Positions 43,027 through 50,949 of a DNA stretch of 64,000 bases are shown piece by piece. A program made the position numbers and the translations under genes. Numbering within the stretch: position 1 is the stretch's first letter; every line of letters starts with the position of its first letter. The notes under the pieces are model-generated. The model searched no databases. It saw nothing but the letters and a program-made list of their open reading frames with translations, and was not told the DNA's origin. The stretch is from assembly GCA_009991595.1 (NCBI GenBank), contig JAACVK010000029.1, positions 21,994 through 85,993 of the forward strand. Reading direction: 5' to 3'. This DNA comes from a bacterium. Its GTDB lineage: Bacteria; Bdellovibrionota; UBA2428.

Positions 43027-44451
43027 CTACTTGCGGGCCTCTGCCTGCATTGCCTTAAACTCTGACGCGGGCAATCCTCTATCAATACGTTTATCAATAT
43101 GAGTCTTGTCATTTTTTGGTAACGAGTCACTTTTCGAATACTCACTCCACCCGTAAGCGTATTGCTCTTCTACATTGTCTTTAAAATTGTCATGGGAAAA
43201 TTTTGGAACACCTGAAACCGCACGAAACCCGAGAGATGGTAAAGATCCTATAGTTGGAACAAAAGCAATTTTCTGGGACATTGACTCATACTGAGGACTG
43301 CTTGTATCAATCCAGCGATCAGCATACAAGCTTGTGTAATTTTCAGTCTCCTCCCATGGATCATATCCAAAAAACTTCGACATCATACCACCATCAATCT
43401 TATCCCAATGTGGTGGATAACGAACCGAAAGCTCTTTCGCCAAAGAAGCAATCTTATACGAACTACGAGAATTTACAGCTCCAGTAAGATAATTTTGGTC
43501 TAAATGAATCAAATAAGGATCCGTAAATGAGTTTCTAGCAGCCTGGGTAAGAGAGACATCCGTGCGCAATGCGACTCGAGTGCCAATAAAGGAATTTGGA
43601 AGAGCCGCTCCAGTTGCAGAAGAATAGTTCATTTTCTCAAGTTGCCCTTTTACCTTCTCGCTGGAATAAACAGTTTCTCGATAAAGCTTTTCTCCAGCAG
43701 CGACTCGCCTCTTCGCGTCTTCTTTATCGTATAGTAACTCATTACTAATAATGACTACCTCAGGAGCTTCCACGGATTGCTTTTCAAATGAAACGTCAAT
43801 TTCATCATAATAATACTCATTGTCTTTATGCAAGACACTCCTCTTGTAACGGGCCAGCGGAACAACTCGATGGGGAGAGCTTGGGTCTCTTTGTTCAACA
43901 GCAAGGTGCGCGATTGTCTTTAAATCTTTAAGAATTCCAGTTAAAGGCATATCCGTAAACTTAATGTTTCGCATGTAATTGTAAAATTGCTTAGAGCGAA
44001 TGAAAGCACGACGCTCTTCTGGATCAGGCATGGCTTTAATGATTGCAGCTGCCAAAGCCCCCCCACAAGTTCCAATGATTAGATCTGGCGGATTTCCAGA
44101 GGCTACAGCTGCATCATACATTCCAAAGAAGCCATATATATCAAGACTTCCTCCCGAGAAAATCATGGCATGTTTATAAGGAGGGTTCTCAACCGTTTCC
44201 CTACTTTTTGGATTTGGCCCAATGGGCTTGGCTAATTTTTCAGGTGCCTCCATCTCAACATCTTTTCCCTTAAAAAGTCCCTGAAAAAGTTTTAGCTTTG
44301 GAGCTTCACCCTGAGCAGCAATCGCAGGTGATTTTCTTTGTTCTTTCTTTTTAAATAGACCCAACCCCTGAGCGCCTGTTTTCTTGCCCGCGTAGGCACT
44401 CTTCAAAGGCGAACTAAAGATGAATACAGTTAAAAAAAGTAAGGCTCTCAT
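43027..44451 (-). CDS. Patatin-like protein with Cys at the nucleophile position
   Basis: A 474-residue secreted protein. Signal peptide (LLFLTVFIFSSPLKSAYAG) then a Lys/Gly-rich linker. At about 110-155 the patatin order is seen: MIFSGGSLDIYGFFGMYDAAVASG, then DLIIGTCGGALAAAII. Patatins have GxSxG here; this one has GTCGG, with Cys (TGT codon) in place of the Ser. The catalytic Asp motif DGG is present later (KIDGGMMSKFF). It may be a Cys-hydrolase or inactive. ATG 44451 fits the signal peptide, and a GTG at 44496 is the alternative. The start codon lies inside an inverted repeat followed by T7. Confidence 0.75.
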   Translation of the reverse strand: MRALLFLTVFIFSSPLKSAYAGKKTGAQGLGLFKKKEQRKSPAIAAQGEAPKLKLFQGLFKGKDVEMEAPEKLAKPIGPNPKSRETVENPPYKHAMIFSGGSLDIYGFFGMYDAAVASGNPPDLIIGTCGGALAAAIIKAMPDPEERRAFIRSKQFYNYMRNIKFTDMPLTGILKDLKTIAHLAVEQRDPSSPHRVVPLARYKRSVLHKDNEYYYDEIDVSFEKQSVEAPEVVIISNELLYDKEDAKRRVAAGEKLYRETVYSSEKVKGQLEKMNYSSATGAALPNSFIGTRVALRTDVSLTQAARNSFTDPYLIHLDQNYLTGAVNSRSSYKIASLAKELSVRYPPHWDKIDGGMMSKFFGYDPWEETENYTSLYADRWIDTSSPQYESMSQKIAFVPTIGSLPSLGFRAVSGVPKFSHDNFKDNVEEQYAYGWSEYSKSDSLPKNDKTHIDKRIDRGLPASEFKAMQAEARK

Positions 44452-44473
44452 AGTCCATGAGTATGAGAGCCTT
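44435..44473 (-). terminator. Perfect 12-bp hairpin plus T-run over the patatin start codon
   Basis: AAGGCTCTCATA (44441-44452) is repeated as its exact reverse complement at 44462-44473 with a 9-nt loop. On the minus strand the hairpin is followed by AC and then TTTTTTT (the A-run at about 44434-44440 on the plus strand), the layout of an intrinsic terminator. It lies 113 bp after the lptF stop, so it may end that transcript, yet the downstream arm contains the ATG of the patatin-like gene. It may instead act as an attenuator or start-codon lock. Confidence 0.75.
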
Positions 44474-44585
44474 AACACAATATTCAAAGAAAACACTACG
44501 AGGGCGGCCCAAGAAATCAGGCACTTAGCGGCAGGGCGCGAACAATATGATTACTAACCAGAAGAGCCTAGAAACCTTCCCTCAA

Positions 44586-45731
44586 TCAACCTCGTTGGCT
44601 ACGACCATAAACCTTCAAAGGGTTGAAACGATACTGGTAGGCATAATAAGAAACGAGCATAACCAACATGTTTGGAAGCCAAGCAATTAGCCACACAAAG
44701 GCTTCATTTTTAGTCAGATCAAAATCGCTTTTTAACACCCATGTTATGCTCGTAAAGTAGGCCGTATAGTAAAGAAGTAAAATAATTAATCCCATTCCGA
44801 CAGTCCTATTTTTAGCCGTCCGACTATTACTAATACTCAAAGCGAAGGTCAGGGGAACAAAGAGCAAACAAACAAAGCTAATGGCGAAACGCCTAGCCAT
44901 CTCTGCGAAAACACCTCGTGGATCGCCCCCATCCTTTTCTAATTCATATTTTCTTTTATCTATCAAACCCCTCCAACCCAGACTGGGAGGCGAGTCTCGA
45001 CTTCTTCCCGCCTCTTGCGAAAAGTCGGCATTGATAATGTATTCGTCAAATCGAATTCGTCGAATTGAGTTTCTTTCTAGATCTCTAGAGATGATCACCC
45101 CATCATTTAGCTTTAACTTCGCCCATCCATCAGCCCCAGCTGCAATCCATTCTCCGGTTTTTGAGGAAATGGTAATCTCGGCATCATAAGTTTTTTCATC
45201 ATGCAAAAAAACTCGAATCAAATTCCCTGTGGAGGAGTCCACTTCATCCACAAAAAGAACCATATTTAGAAAACCTTCAGAAAAAGTCCCTGCCCGCAAA
45301 ACACTCGTGACCTTCTTTTTGAAAGCTTCATCAATCGTTTCTTCAAAAAGACGGTTGCCGTAGGGAGCCCAAAAGAAACTACACAAAAAAGTTCCGATTG
45401 CGACCACTGTTCCAAAGTAGAGACAAGGGCGCAAGAGTCTCATTGGAGATTGCCCCATGGCCTGCATGGCCACCATTTCTCGATCAGCCGACATACGTCC
45501 AAAAACGATTAACAATGAAAAAAGAAAAGCAATCGGCAAAAGCAACGGAGTAAAGCTCAGAGATAATCCACCGAGCATTCGCACAACAGCACTTGCCTCT
45601 AAGCCCGAACGAATAATTAGGTTAGAAAGACGCAGTGCTTGCAACGAAAGCAACACAGCTAGAGCCATGAAAACCCCTAGAATGGTCACTTTAAAAAGTG
45701 ACAAGAAAAGATATCGATCTAGACGCCTCAT
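44586..45731 (-). CDS. lptF: LptF/LptG-family LPS export permease
   Basis: Inner-membrane permease of the LptBFGC machine that lifts lipopolysaccharide out of the inner membrane. 381 residues. Three N-terminal helices, a periplasmic beta-jellyroll of about 150 residues, and three C-terminal helices fit the YjgP/YjgQ family, as does GRMSADREMVAMQAMGQSPMRLLRP. Only one such gene is here, so the second permease subunit must lie elsewhere; lptF versus lptG is not certain. Confidence 0.85.
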   Translation of the reverse strand: MRRLDRYLFLSLFKVTILGVFMALAVLLSLQALRLSNLIIRSGLEASAVVRMLGGLSLSFTPLLLPIAFLFSLLIVFGRMSADREMVAMQAMGQSPMRLLRPCLYFGTVVAIGTFLCSFFWAPYGNRLFEETIDEAFKKKVTSVLRAGTFSEGFLNMVLFVDEVDSSTGNLIRVFLHDEKTYDAEITISSKTGEWIAAGADGWAKLKLNDGVIISRDLERNSIRRIRFDEYIINADFSQEAGRSRDSPPSLGWRGLIDKRKYELEKDGGDPRGVFAEMARRFAISFVCLLFVPLTFALSISNSRTAKNRTVGMGLIILLLYYTAYFTSITWVLKSDFDLTKNEAFVWLIAWLPNMLVMLVSYYAYQYRFNPLKVYGRSQRG

Positions 45732-45825
45732 GCCTTAAATATAGTATCAAAAGAATGAACTCTCCCGATACATGCGACAAAAGTTTTGAGGCTTGAAATT
45801 CTAAATTCATGCTAAACTTATAGTT

Positions 45826-46455
45826 ATGCGAGTCACTCTATTGGCACTTGCCCTTATAACTAGCGCTCTAATCGCTCAAACATCATCAGCCGCAGGTTAT
45901 TTCGAACTTTCGGGGAATGGCTCCTACTATAAAAACAACAATGGCGTTGTTGCGGGGGATCAAAACTACTCCATCACCCAACGGGTAGGTGGCGGCATCG
46001 CCTACCGTTTTTTGACGAACACCGCAATCGAGCTAAGTTATTCGGACTCTAGAAACTACGAGACTCTCACTCAAACCACAGCTGATGGTAGTATCCAATT
46101 GAGATCTCGGAAAAAGACTAAGTTTCAAATTCTCTCCCTCGACCTACTTCTTTATTTCAACAAAAAGGGAGCTCGCTTTAGACCCTACATTAGAGCCGGA
46201 GGAGGCTACGTAGTTCGAAAAGTGCAAGTCGACAGCACTCAAGTGGACGTCTTAGCCGGCAACGTCGAAACCACGCTCGCCAGCAAAGCGCCTACTTCCT
46301 ACTCGATGTCCGCCAATGGTGGGGCTGGATTTAACGTATTTGTATCAGAAAGAATTGCCTTAGAGGCAAATGCTACGGCATACTTCACGGAACTAAATGA
46401 ACCAGAAATTTATGTTCACTATTCCATCGCCGGCGGACTACGCTACGTATTTTAA
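45826..46455 (+). CDS. Outer-membrane beta-barrel protein
   Basis: A 209-residue protein with signal peptide (LLALALITSALIAQTSSAAG) followed by amphipathic strands typical of an eight-stranded barrel (RPYIRAGGGYVVRKVQV, SANGGAGFNVFV) and a terminal Phe (GLRYVF). This fits small porin-like families such as OmpX/OmpW or outer-membrane beta-barrel domain proteins, not further resolved. Its last 44 bp overlap the next gene, implying co-translation. Confidence 0.8.
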   Translation: MRVTLLALALITSALIAQTSSAAGYFELSGNGSYYKNNNGVVAGDQNYSITQRVGGGIAYRFLTNTAIELSYSDSRNYETLTQTTADGSIQLRSRKKTKFQILSLDLLLYFNKKGARFRPYIRAGGGYVVRKVQVDSTQVDVLAGNVETTLASKAPTSYSMSANGGAGFNVFVSERIALEANATAYFTELNEPEIYVHYSIAGGLRYVF

Positions 46456-47440
46456 GAGACTGACCATCGGAGTCTTTCTACCCCTATTAATTGGATGCGA
46501 AGCAGATCTCCTCACTTATGCCGGCAAACAAGGAATAAAGCAAGGATCGTTAATCATTCGCTCTCAAGAGGTGGAGCCGCTGATTGCAGACCCCAACACT
46601 CCAGAGAATGTTCGACACTACTTGAAACTAAGCCAAGAGATCATTCAATACGCTGAAAATGAACTAAAGATGAACACTGGTGAAAGCTATCGTAAATACA
46701 TTCATCTCAACCGAAATTGGATCACTCAAATTGTGATTGCTGCTAAGAAGGATAGCTTTTCGCTGGTGCCCTTTAAATTTCCCATAGTGGGAGAAGTTCC
46801 CTACAAGGGCTTCTTCGACGAAGCTGATGCTGTAAGGGAAGAAACCCGCCTTAAAAAACAAGACCTCGACACTTATCGAAGAGGAGCCCCAGCCTATTCT
46901 TCTCTAGGTTGGTTCGCCGATCCTCTCTACAACACAATGTTCAAGGGCGAAGCCTATTTTGTAGAGCTTCTCTTGCACGAGTTAGTGCATTTAAATTTCT
47001 ACTTTAAAAGCATGGCAGACTTTAATGAGGCTTTTGCAACTTGGTTTTCTGCACACGTTAGCAAAGACTTTATTGAACAATCTAAAATGATTAAAGATAA
47101 AACGAAAGCTTTAAAGGATCTATCGGATAGCGCCCACTTTGACCAGCAAGCCTCAAAATTTGCATTAAAAGCAATTTCAATCGCCAAGTCAGGTTACAAA
47201 AACAAAGAAGCAAGAGAATCCATCTTTTTAAAAATCAACAAACTCTCCAATGAATTTTCCGAACTGAAGAACTATAGAACGAAAACTTGGAACAACGCTT
47301 CGCTTCTCGCCCTTAGCACCTATTATGAACTGGTTCCCAAGATTGAAGCCTTTGCCCAACACAACAAGCTAACCCCTAATCAGCTCCTAAAAGACTTAGT
47401 TCAGCACGAAGAAGCCAAAGCTCTAGAAATATTAAAATAA
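46412..47440 (+). CDS. COG4324-family putative aminopeptidase lipoprotein
   Basis: A 342-residue protein. A signal segment (LTIGVFLPLLIGC) gives a lipobox Cys at about 24. LLHELVHLNFYFKSMADFNEAFATWF holds HExxH-type zinc ligands (HELVH) and a downstream Glu in FNEAF, matching the predicted-aminopeptidase family PF10023. Activity is predicted from the motif only. ATG 46412 has no clear SD and lies inside the barrel gene; a longer frame starts at 46397. It ends 5 bp from the convergent FecR-like gene. Confidence 0.75.
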   Translation: MFTIPSPADYATYFKRLTIGVFLPLLIGCEADLLTYAGKQGIKQGSLIIRSQEVEPLIADPNTPENVRHYLKLSQEIIQYAENELKMNTGESYRKYIHLNRNWITQIVIAAKKDSFSLVPFKFPIVGEVPYKGFFDEADAVREETRLKKQDLDTYRRGAPAYSSLGWFADPLYNTMFKGEAYFVELLLHELVHLNFYFKSMADFNEAFATWFSAHVSKDFIEQSKMIKDKTKALKDLSDSAHFDQQASKFALKAISIAKSGYKNKEARESIFLKINKLSNEFSELKNYRTKTWNNASLLALSTYYELVPKIEAFAQHNKLTPNQLLKDLVQHEEAKALEILK

Positions 47441-47445
47441 AAAAA

Positions 47446-48588
47446 CTACTGAACTATAACCGTAACAACCGTGTCACCAAACTCTACCAAATTAGATTGC
47501 TCCTTGGTTGCTCTCGTTAAAGCGTTCACAGCATCCAGCACTTTATTCATGTCTATCTTTTGCTGGGAAGAACCGGTAGAAAGTTTTGCCATTGCGGTCT
47601 CTCCACCCATAGCTGCAAACTCTTCTTTAAAGGAAGAATCAAAATCACCCATCATCTTCATACTGCCACCACCACTGGCTAGATCACGACCTCCACTTTG
47701 TGGATTTCTTCCAAGAGGTGTGTCTGCAGCGAGCTCACCATCTTCCTTTACGGCGAACTCGAAACTTTTGCGGGACTCAGCCCCACCACTTTCATCTAGA
47801 TCTCCAGCCATCTCCTCGAAAGCCTCAACTTCCGCACGCATCATCGCTTTTACATCGCCCCCGTTCACGCCGTCGCGCAAAGAACTAAAGCCATTTTGAT
47901 CTCCTAGCTCCTGCACGGATTTTTTCAGCTTTGGATTCAAACTAAGTGGTTTAGGGGCTGAAACAGAGGCACTTGCCCCAGCACTCGTAAACATCCCCGC
48001 ATCAACGCGAACCACTCTTGCCCCATTTCTACCTCCGGAAGACTTTGCCACAATACTTCCAAGCTCGGTGGCAAAGTCGGACTGTTGAGTAAAGGCATTG
48101 TAAAACACAGAAAAGATCGTTCCGCGAACACCGGCAACAGCGTTAGGTGTGCTCACTTGAAAGGTATCATTTCCTTTCCCTGAATATTTTTTACGAATGT
48201 TTGCACGGATCTTTCCGTTACTAAGGCTTAAGGTTGCCCCAGTCTTCTTGTCACCAGGAGAAGGAGCTCTTTGAATGACCAAGGTTGAATTCGGCCCTAG
48301 AACAACTTCGTTCTTGCCAGTGGGGCCACCTTCATAAAACTCAATTTTTACACGACTCCCGGCTTTTGTTTGAATCGTCTCTCCAACAAAAAAGGTTGAA
48401 CCTTCTTTAGTGGAGCGATCGCGCTTTCCAAGGTTGTCTGCCACAATTTGAGACTTATTATTTAAGAAAAAGACCTGTCCCTTTACTCTCAAAACCTTTC
48501 CTGCAGGTTTTGCATCAGCTCTTGCCAAAGTGGAAGAGCAAAATCCAAAGACAAATGAACACGTAAACAACAAGTTAAATATCTTCAC
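47446..48588 (-). CDS. Secreted FecR-domain protein
   Basis: A 380-residue protein with signal peptide (LLFTCSFVFGFCSSTLARA). Residues about 30-190 follow the FecR beta domain (VFFLNNKSQIV, FVGETIQTKAGSRVKIEF, VVLGPNSTLVIQR, STPNAVAGVRGTIFSVFYN). The C-terminal half is Gly/Ser/Glu-rich and probably disordered (QSGGRDLASGGGSMK). No membrane helix or ECF sigma factor is beside it, so this is the secreted FecR-domain type rather than an iron-regulation anti-sigma. Confidence 0.8.
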   Translation of the reverse strand: MKIFNLLFTCSFVFGFCSSTLARADAKPAGKVLRVKGQVFFLNNKSQIVADNLGKRDRSTKEGSTFFVGETIQTKAGSRVKIEFYEGGPTGKNEVVLGPNSTLVIQRAPSPGDKKTGATLSLSNGKIRANIRKKYSGKGNDTFQVSTPNAVAGVRGTIFSVFYNAFTQQSDFATELGSIVAKSSGGRNGARVVRVDAGMFTSAGASASVSAPKPLSLNPKLKKSVQELGDQNGFSSLRDGVNGGDVKAMMRAEVEAFEEMAGDLDESGGAESRKSFEFAVKEDGELAADTPLGRNPQSGGRDLASGGGSMKMMGDFDSSFKEEFAAMGGETAMAKLSTGSSQQKIDMNKVLDAVNALTRATKEQSNLVEFGDTVVTVIVQ

Positions 48589-48687
48589 AGCAATGATTTT
48601 ACTGTAATTTCAAAAAGAAATTCCCCCAAAAGTTTGTCCTCATGACAAAAATGAGAATTGCCCTACATAGACTTGAAACGACGAGCT

Positions 48688-49782
48688 CTAGGCGCCAAGT
48701 TCTTGACGTTTATTGTCAGAAGCAAGCTGCCCGCAAGCTGCAGAAATATCTCGACCTCTCGACTTACGAAGAAAGCTCAACATCCCCGCATCCACAAGCA
48801 CTTTTTTGAAGGCATCAACCGCTTCTTCGGTTGGACGCCGAAAAGGAGTGTTCGGGTTTTCGTTATACATCAAAAGGTTAACCTTACAGGGAATCCCCTT
48901 CAGTCTTCGAACCAGTTCTCTAGCGTTATCAGCACTATCGTTTAAGCCTTCCATGAGAATGTATTCGATTGTGAAATAGAAATTATTCTTACGAGCTCTT
49001 GGATAGTTTCTTCCAGAAAACTTTCTCAAGGCAGAAAGAAGGGTGTCCATATTGTAGGCTTTGTTGATAGGCATTATCTGAGTGCGAATCGCGTCGTTTG
49101 GAGCATTCAATGAAATGGCCAATCGACATTTACTTTCTTGAATAAACTTTTCAATTTTAGGGACCAGCCCGCTTGTAGAAACCGTAATCTTAGACGCACC
49201 GATGCCTAAGGCATGTGGATCGTTTGCAATTTTAAGAGCTCCCATCAAGTTATCGTAGTTATCAAAGGGCTCTCCCATTCCCATAACAACAACATTAGTA
49301 ATCTCTTCGCGACAAGGTAACACATACAATTGAGCCGCAATCTCACCCGCGGTTAAATCACGTTCAGTTTTTTGCTGAGCCGTCAGACAAAAGGTGCAGC
49401 CCATACGACAACCCACTTGAGTCGAAATACACACAGTCACTCGCTCTTGATCGAGGCGAGGAATCCAAACGGTCTCAACACTTTTTAAATCTTCTAGCTG
49501 CAAAAGATATTTAATGGTGCCGTCGCTGCTCGTTTCCATTCCCACGATCACAGGCCAACGAAGAAAATACCTTTCATTCAATTTTTCTCGAAGAGACTTT
49601 GAGAGATTGGTCATTTCATCAATAGATTCGACTCGATTTCTCCAAATCCACTGCCATAGCTGCTTTACTCTGTAGGAAGGCTCATTCATAAAGGTGAAGG
49701 CTTCAGTTAGCTGGTCAAAACTCAAATGGATCAAATTGACTTTTGAATCAGAGGCCTTAGAGTCGTTTACACTGTGCAGCAT
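48688..49782 (-). CDS. rlmN: 23S rRNA (adenine2503-C2)-methyltransferase
   Basis: A radical-SAM enzyme that methylates A2503 of 23S rRNA and A37 of some tRNAs. 364 residues. QVGCRMGCTFCLTA holds the CxxxCxxC iron-sulphur motif, VVMGMGEPFDNYDNL follows, and the C-terminal FLRKSRGRDISAACGQLA has the catalytic Cys. ATG 49782 fits the family N-terminus; an in-frame start at 49845 would add 21 residues without similarity. Confidence 0.93.
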   Translation of the reverse strand: MLHSVNDSKASDSKVNLIHLSFDQLTEAFTFMNEPSYRVKQLWQWIWRNRVESIDEMTNLSKSLREKLNERYFLRWPVIVGMETSSDGTIKYLLQLEDLKSVETVWIPRLDQERVTVCISTQVGCRMGCTFCLTAQQKTERDLTAGEIAAQLYVLPCREEITNVVVMGMGEPFDNYDNLMGALKIANDPHALGIGASKITVSTSGLVPKIEKFIQESKCRLAISLNAPNDAIRTQIMPINKAYNMDTLLSALRKFSGRNYPRARKNNFYFTIEYILMEGLNDSADNARELVRRLKGIPCKVNLLMYNENPNTPFRRPTEEAVDAFKKVLVDAGMLSFLRKSRGRDISAACGQLASDNKRQELGA

Positions 49783-49943
49783 AGGCGCCAGTGATACACC
49801 AATATACGCCAACTGTCTAAGAAAGTTCAGATGGCCCAGTCTCAAGCAGCCCTTTATCCAAATGTTTCAAATACTTATCCCTTCATGAGTGGCATTTTTG
49901 CACCACTGGCACCCAGCGCAAGGGGATGCTAAGACTTTTGCCC

Positions 49944-50927
49944 ATGAAGTTAAAATTTAGCTCAATGGTAACCCTTGTGTGTCTTTTTGCTTTTTCTGCC
50001 TGCACGGGCAAGAAAGGCTCCTCCAGCTCTGGAGGCTTCGTTAGCATTGGAACTGGCAGTGTAACTGGCGTCTACTATCCAACAGGTGGCGCAATTGCGA
50101 AAATGATCAACCAAAAGAGCGATACCTACAACATCAAAGCATCTGCTGAATCGACCGCAGGCTCTGTCTTCAACATTAACGCTGTCATGGAAGGCGATCT
50201 TGAATTTGGGATAGTTCAATCTGACGCTCAGTATTTTGCAGTAAAAGGCGAAGGTGAGTGGAAAGAAAAAGGAGCTCAAGAAGATTTACGAGCCATCTGC
50301 AGCTTTCACTCAGAGGCCGTCACGCTGATTGCAGCTGCGGACGCAAACGTAAAATCCCTTAGCGATCTTAAAGGCAAAACCGTAAACATTGGCCCCCCCG
50401 GGTCAGGCATGAGAACTAATGCCATCGACGTATTCAACACAGCCGGCATTAACCCCGACAGTGACATTCAGGCTGAGAACCTAAAAGGAAGTGAAGCCCC
50501 AATTATGCTTCAAGATTCACGTCTAGATGCATTCTTCTATACAGTTGGACACCCAAGTGGGGTCATCACAGAAGCAAGTTCTGGAAAAAGAAGTGTCGTT
50601 TTTGTTCCGATCACCGGAATGCAAAAGCTTCTTTCAGAATCTCCTTTCTATTCAATGACCAAAATTCCTGCTGGACTCTACCCGCAGATAGCTAATGGAA
50701 ACAAAGAAATTGAAACGGTTGGCGTGAAAGCAACGTTTGTAACTTCCGCAAAAGTTTCGGACGACGTCGTCTATGCTTTAACCAAAGAAATATTTGAGAA
50801 TCTCGAAGAATTTAAAAAACAACATGCTGCCTTTGCGCTACTAACCAAAGAAAACATGCTTGAAGCTCTCTCTGCACCTCTTCATCCTGGAGCTTTGAAG
50901 TATTACCAAGAAGCTGGATTAAAGTAA
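49944..50927 (+). CDS. TAXI-family TRAP transporter solute-binding lipoprotein
   Basis: Periplasmic receptor for a TRAP transporter. 327 residues. Lipobox LFAFSAC, then SIGTGSVTGVYYPTGGAIAKMIN, the family-defining motif, and later NIGPPGSGMRTNAIDVF and QDSRLDAFFYTVGHPSG. Ligand is not readable; TAXI proteins often bind glutamate or other acids. ATG 49944 is used; an ATG at 49926 directly after AAGGGG would give six extra residues. The permease follows 22 bp downstream. Confidence 0.9.
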   Translation: MKLKFSSMVTLVCLFAFSACTGKKGSSSSGGFVSIGTGSVTGVYYPTGGAIAKMINQKSDTYNIKASAESTAGSVFNINAVMEGDLEFGIVQSDAQYFAVKGEGEWKEKGAQEDLRAICSFHSEAVTLIAAADANVKSLSDLKGKTVNIGPPGSGMRTNAIDVFNTAGINPDSDIQAENLKGSEAPIMLQDSRLDAFFYTVGHPSGVITEASSGKRSVVFVPITGMQKLLSESPFYSMTKIPAGLYPQIANGNKEIETVGVKATFVTSAKVSDDVVYALTKEIFENLEEFKKQHAAFALLTKENMLEALSAPLHPGALKYYQEAGLK

Positions 50928-50949
50928 GCGAAAAGGACGGCAACAGCCT

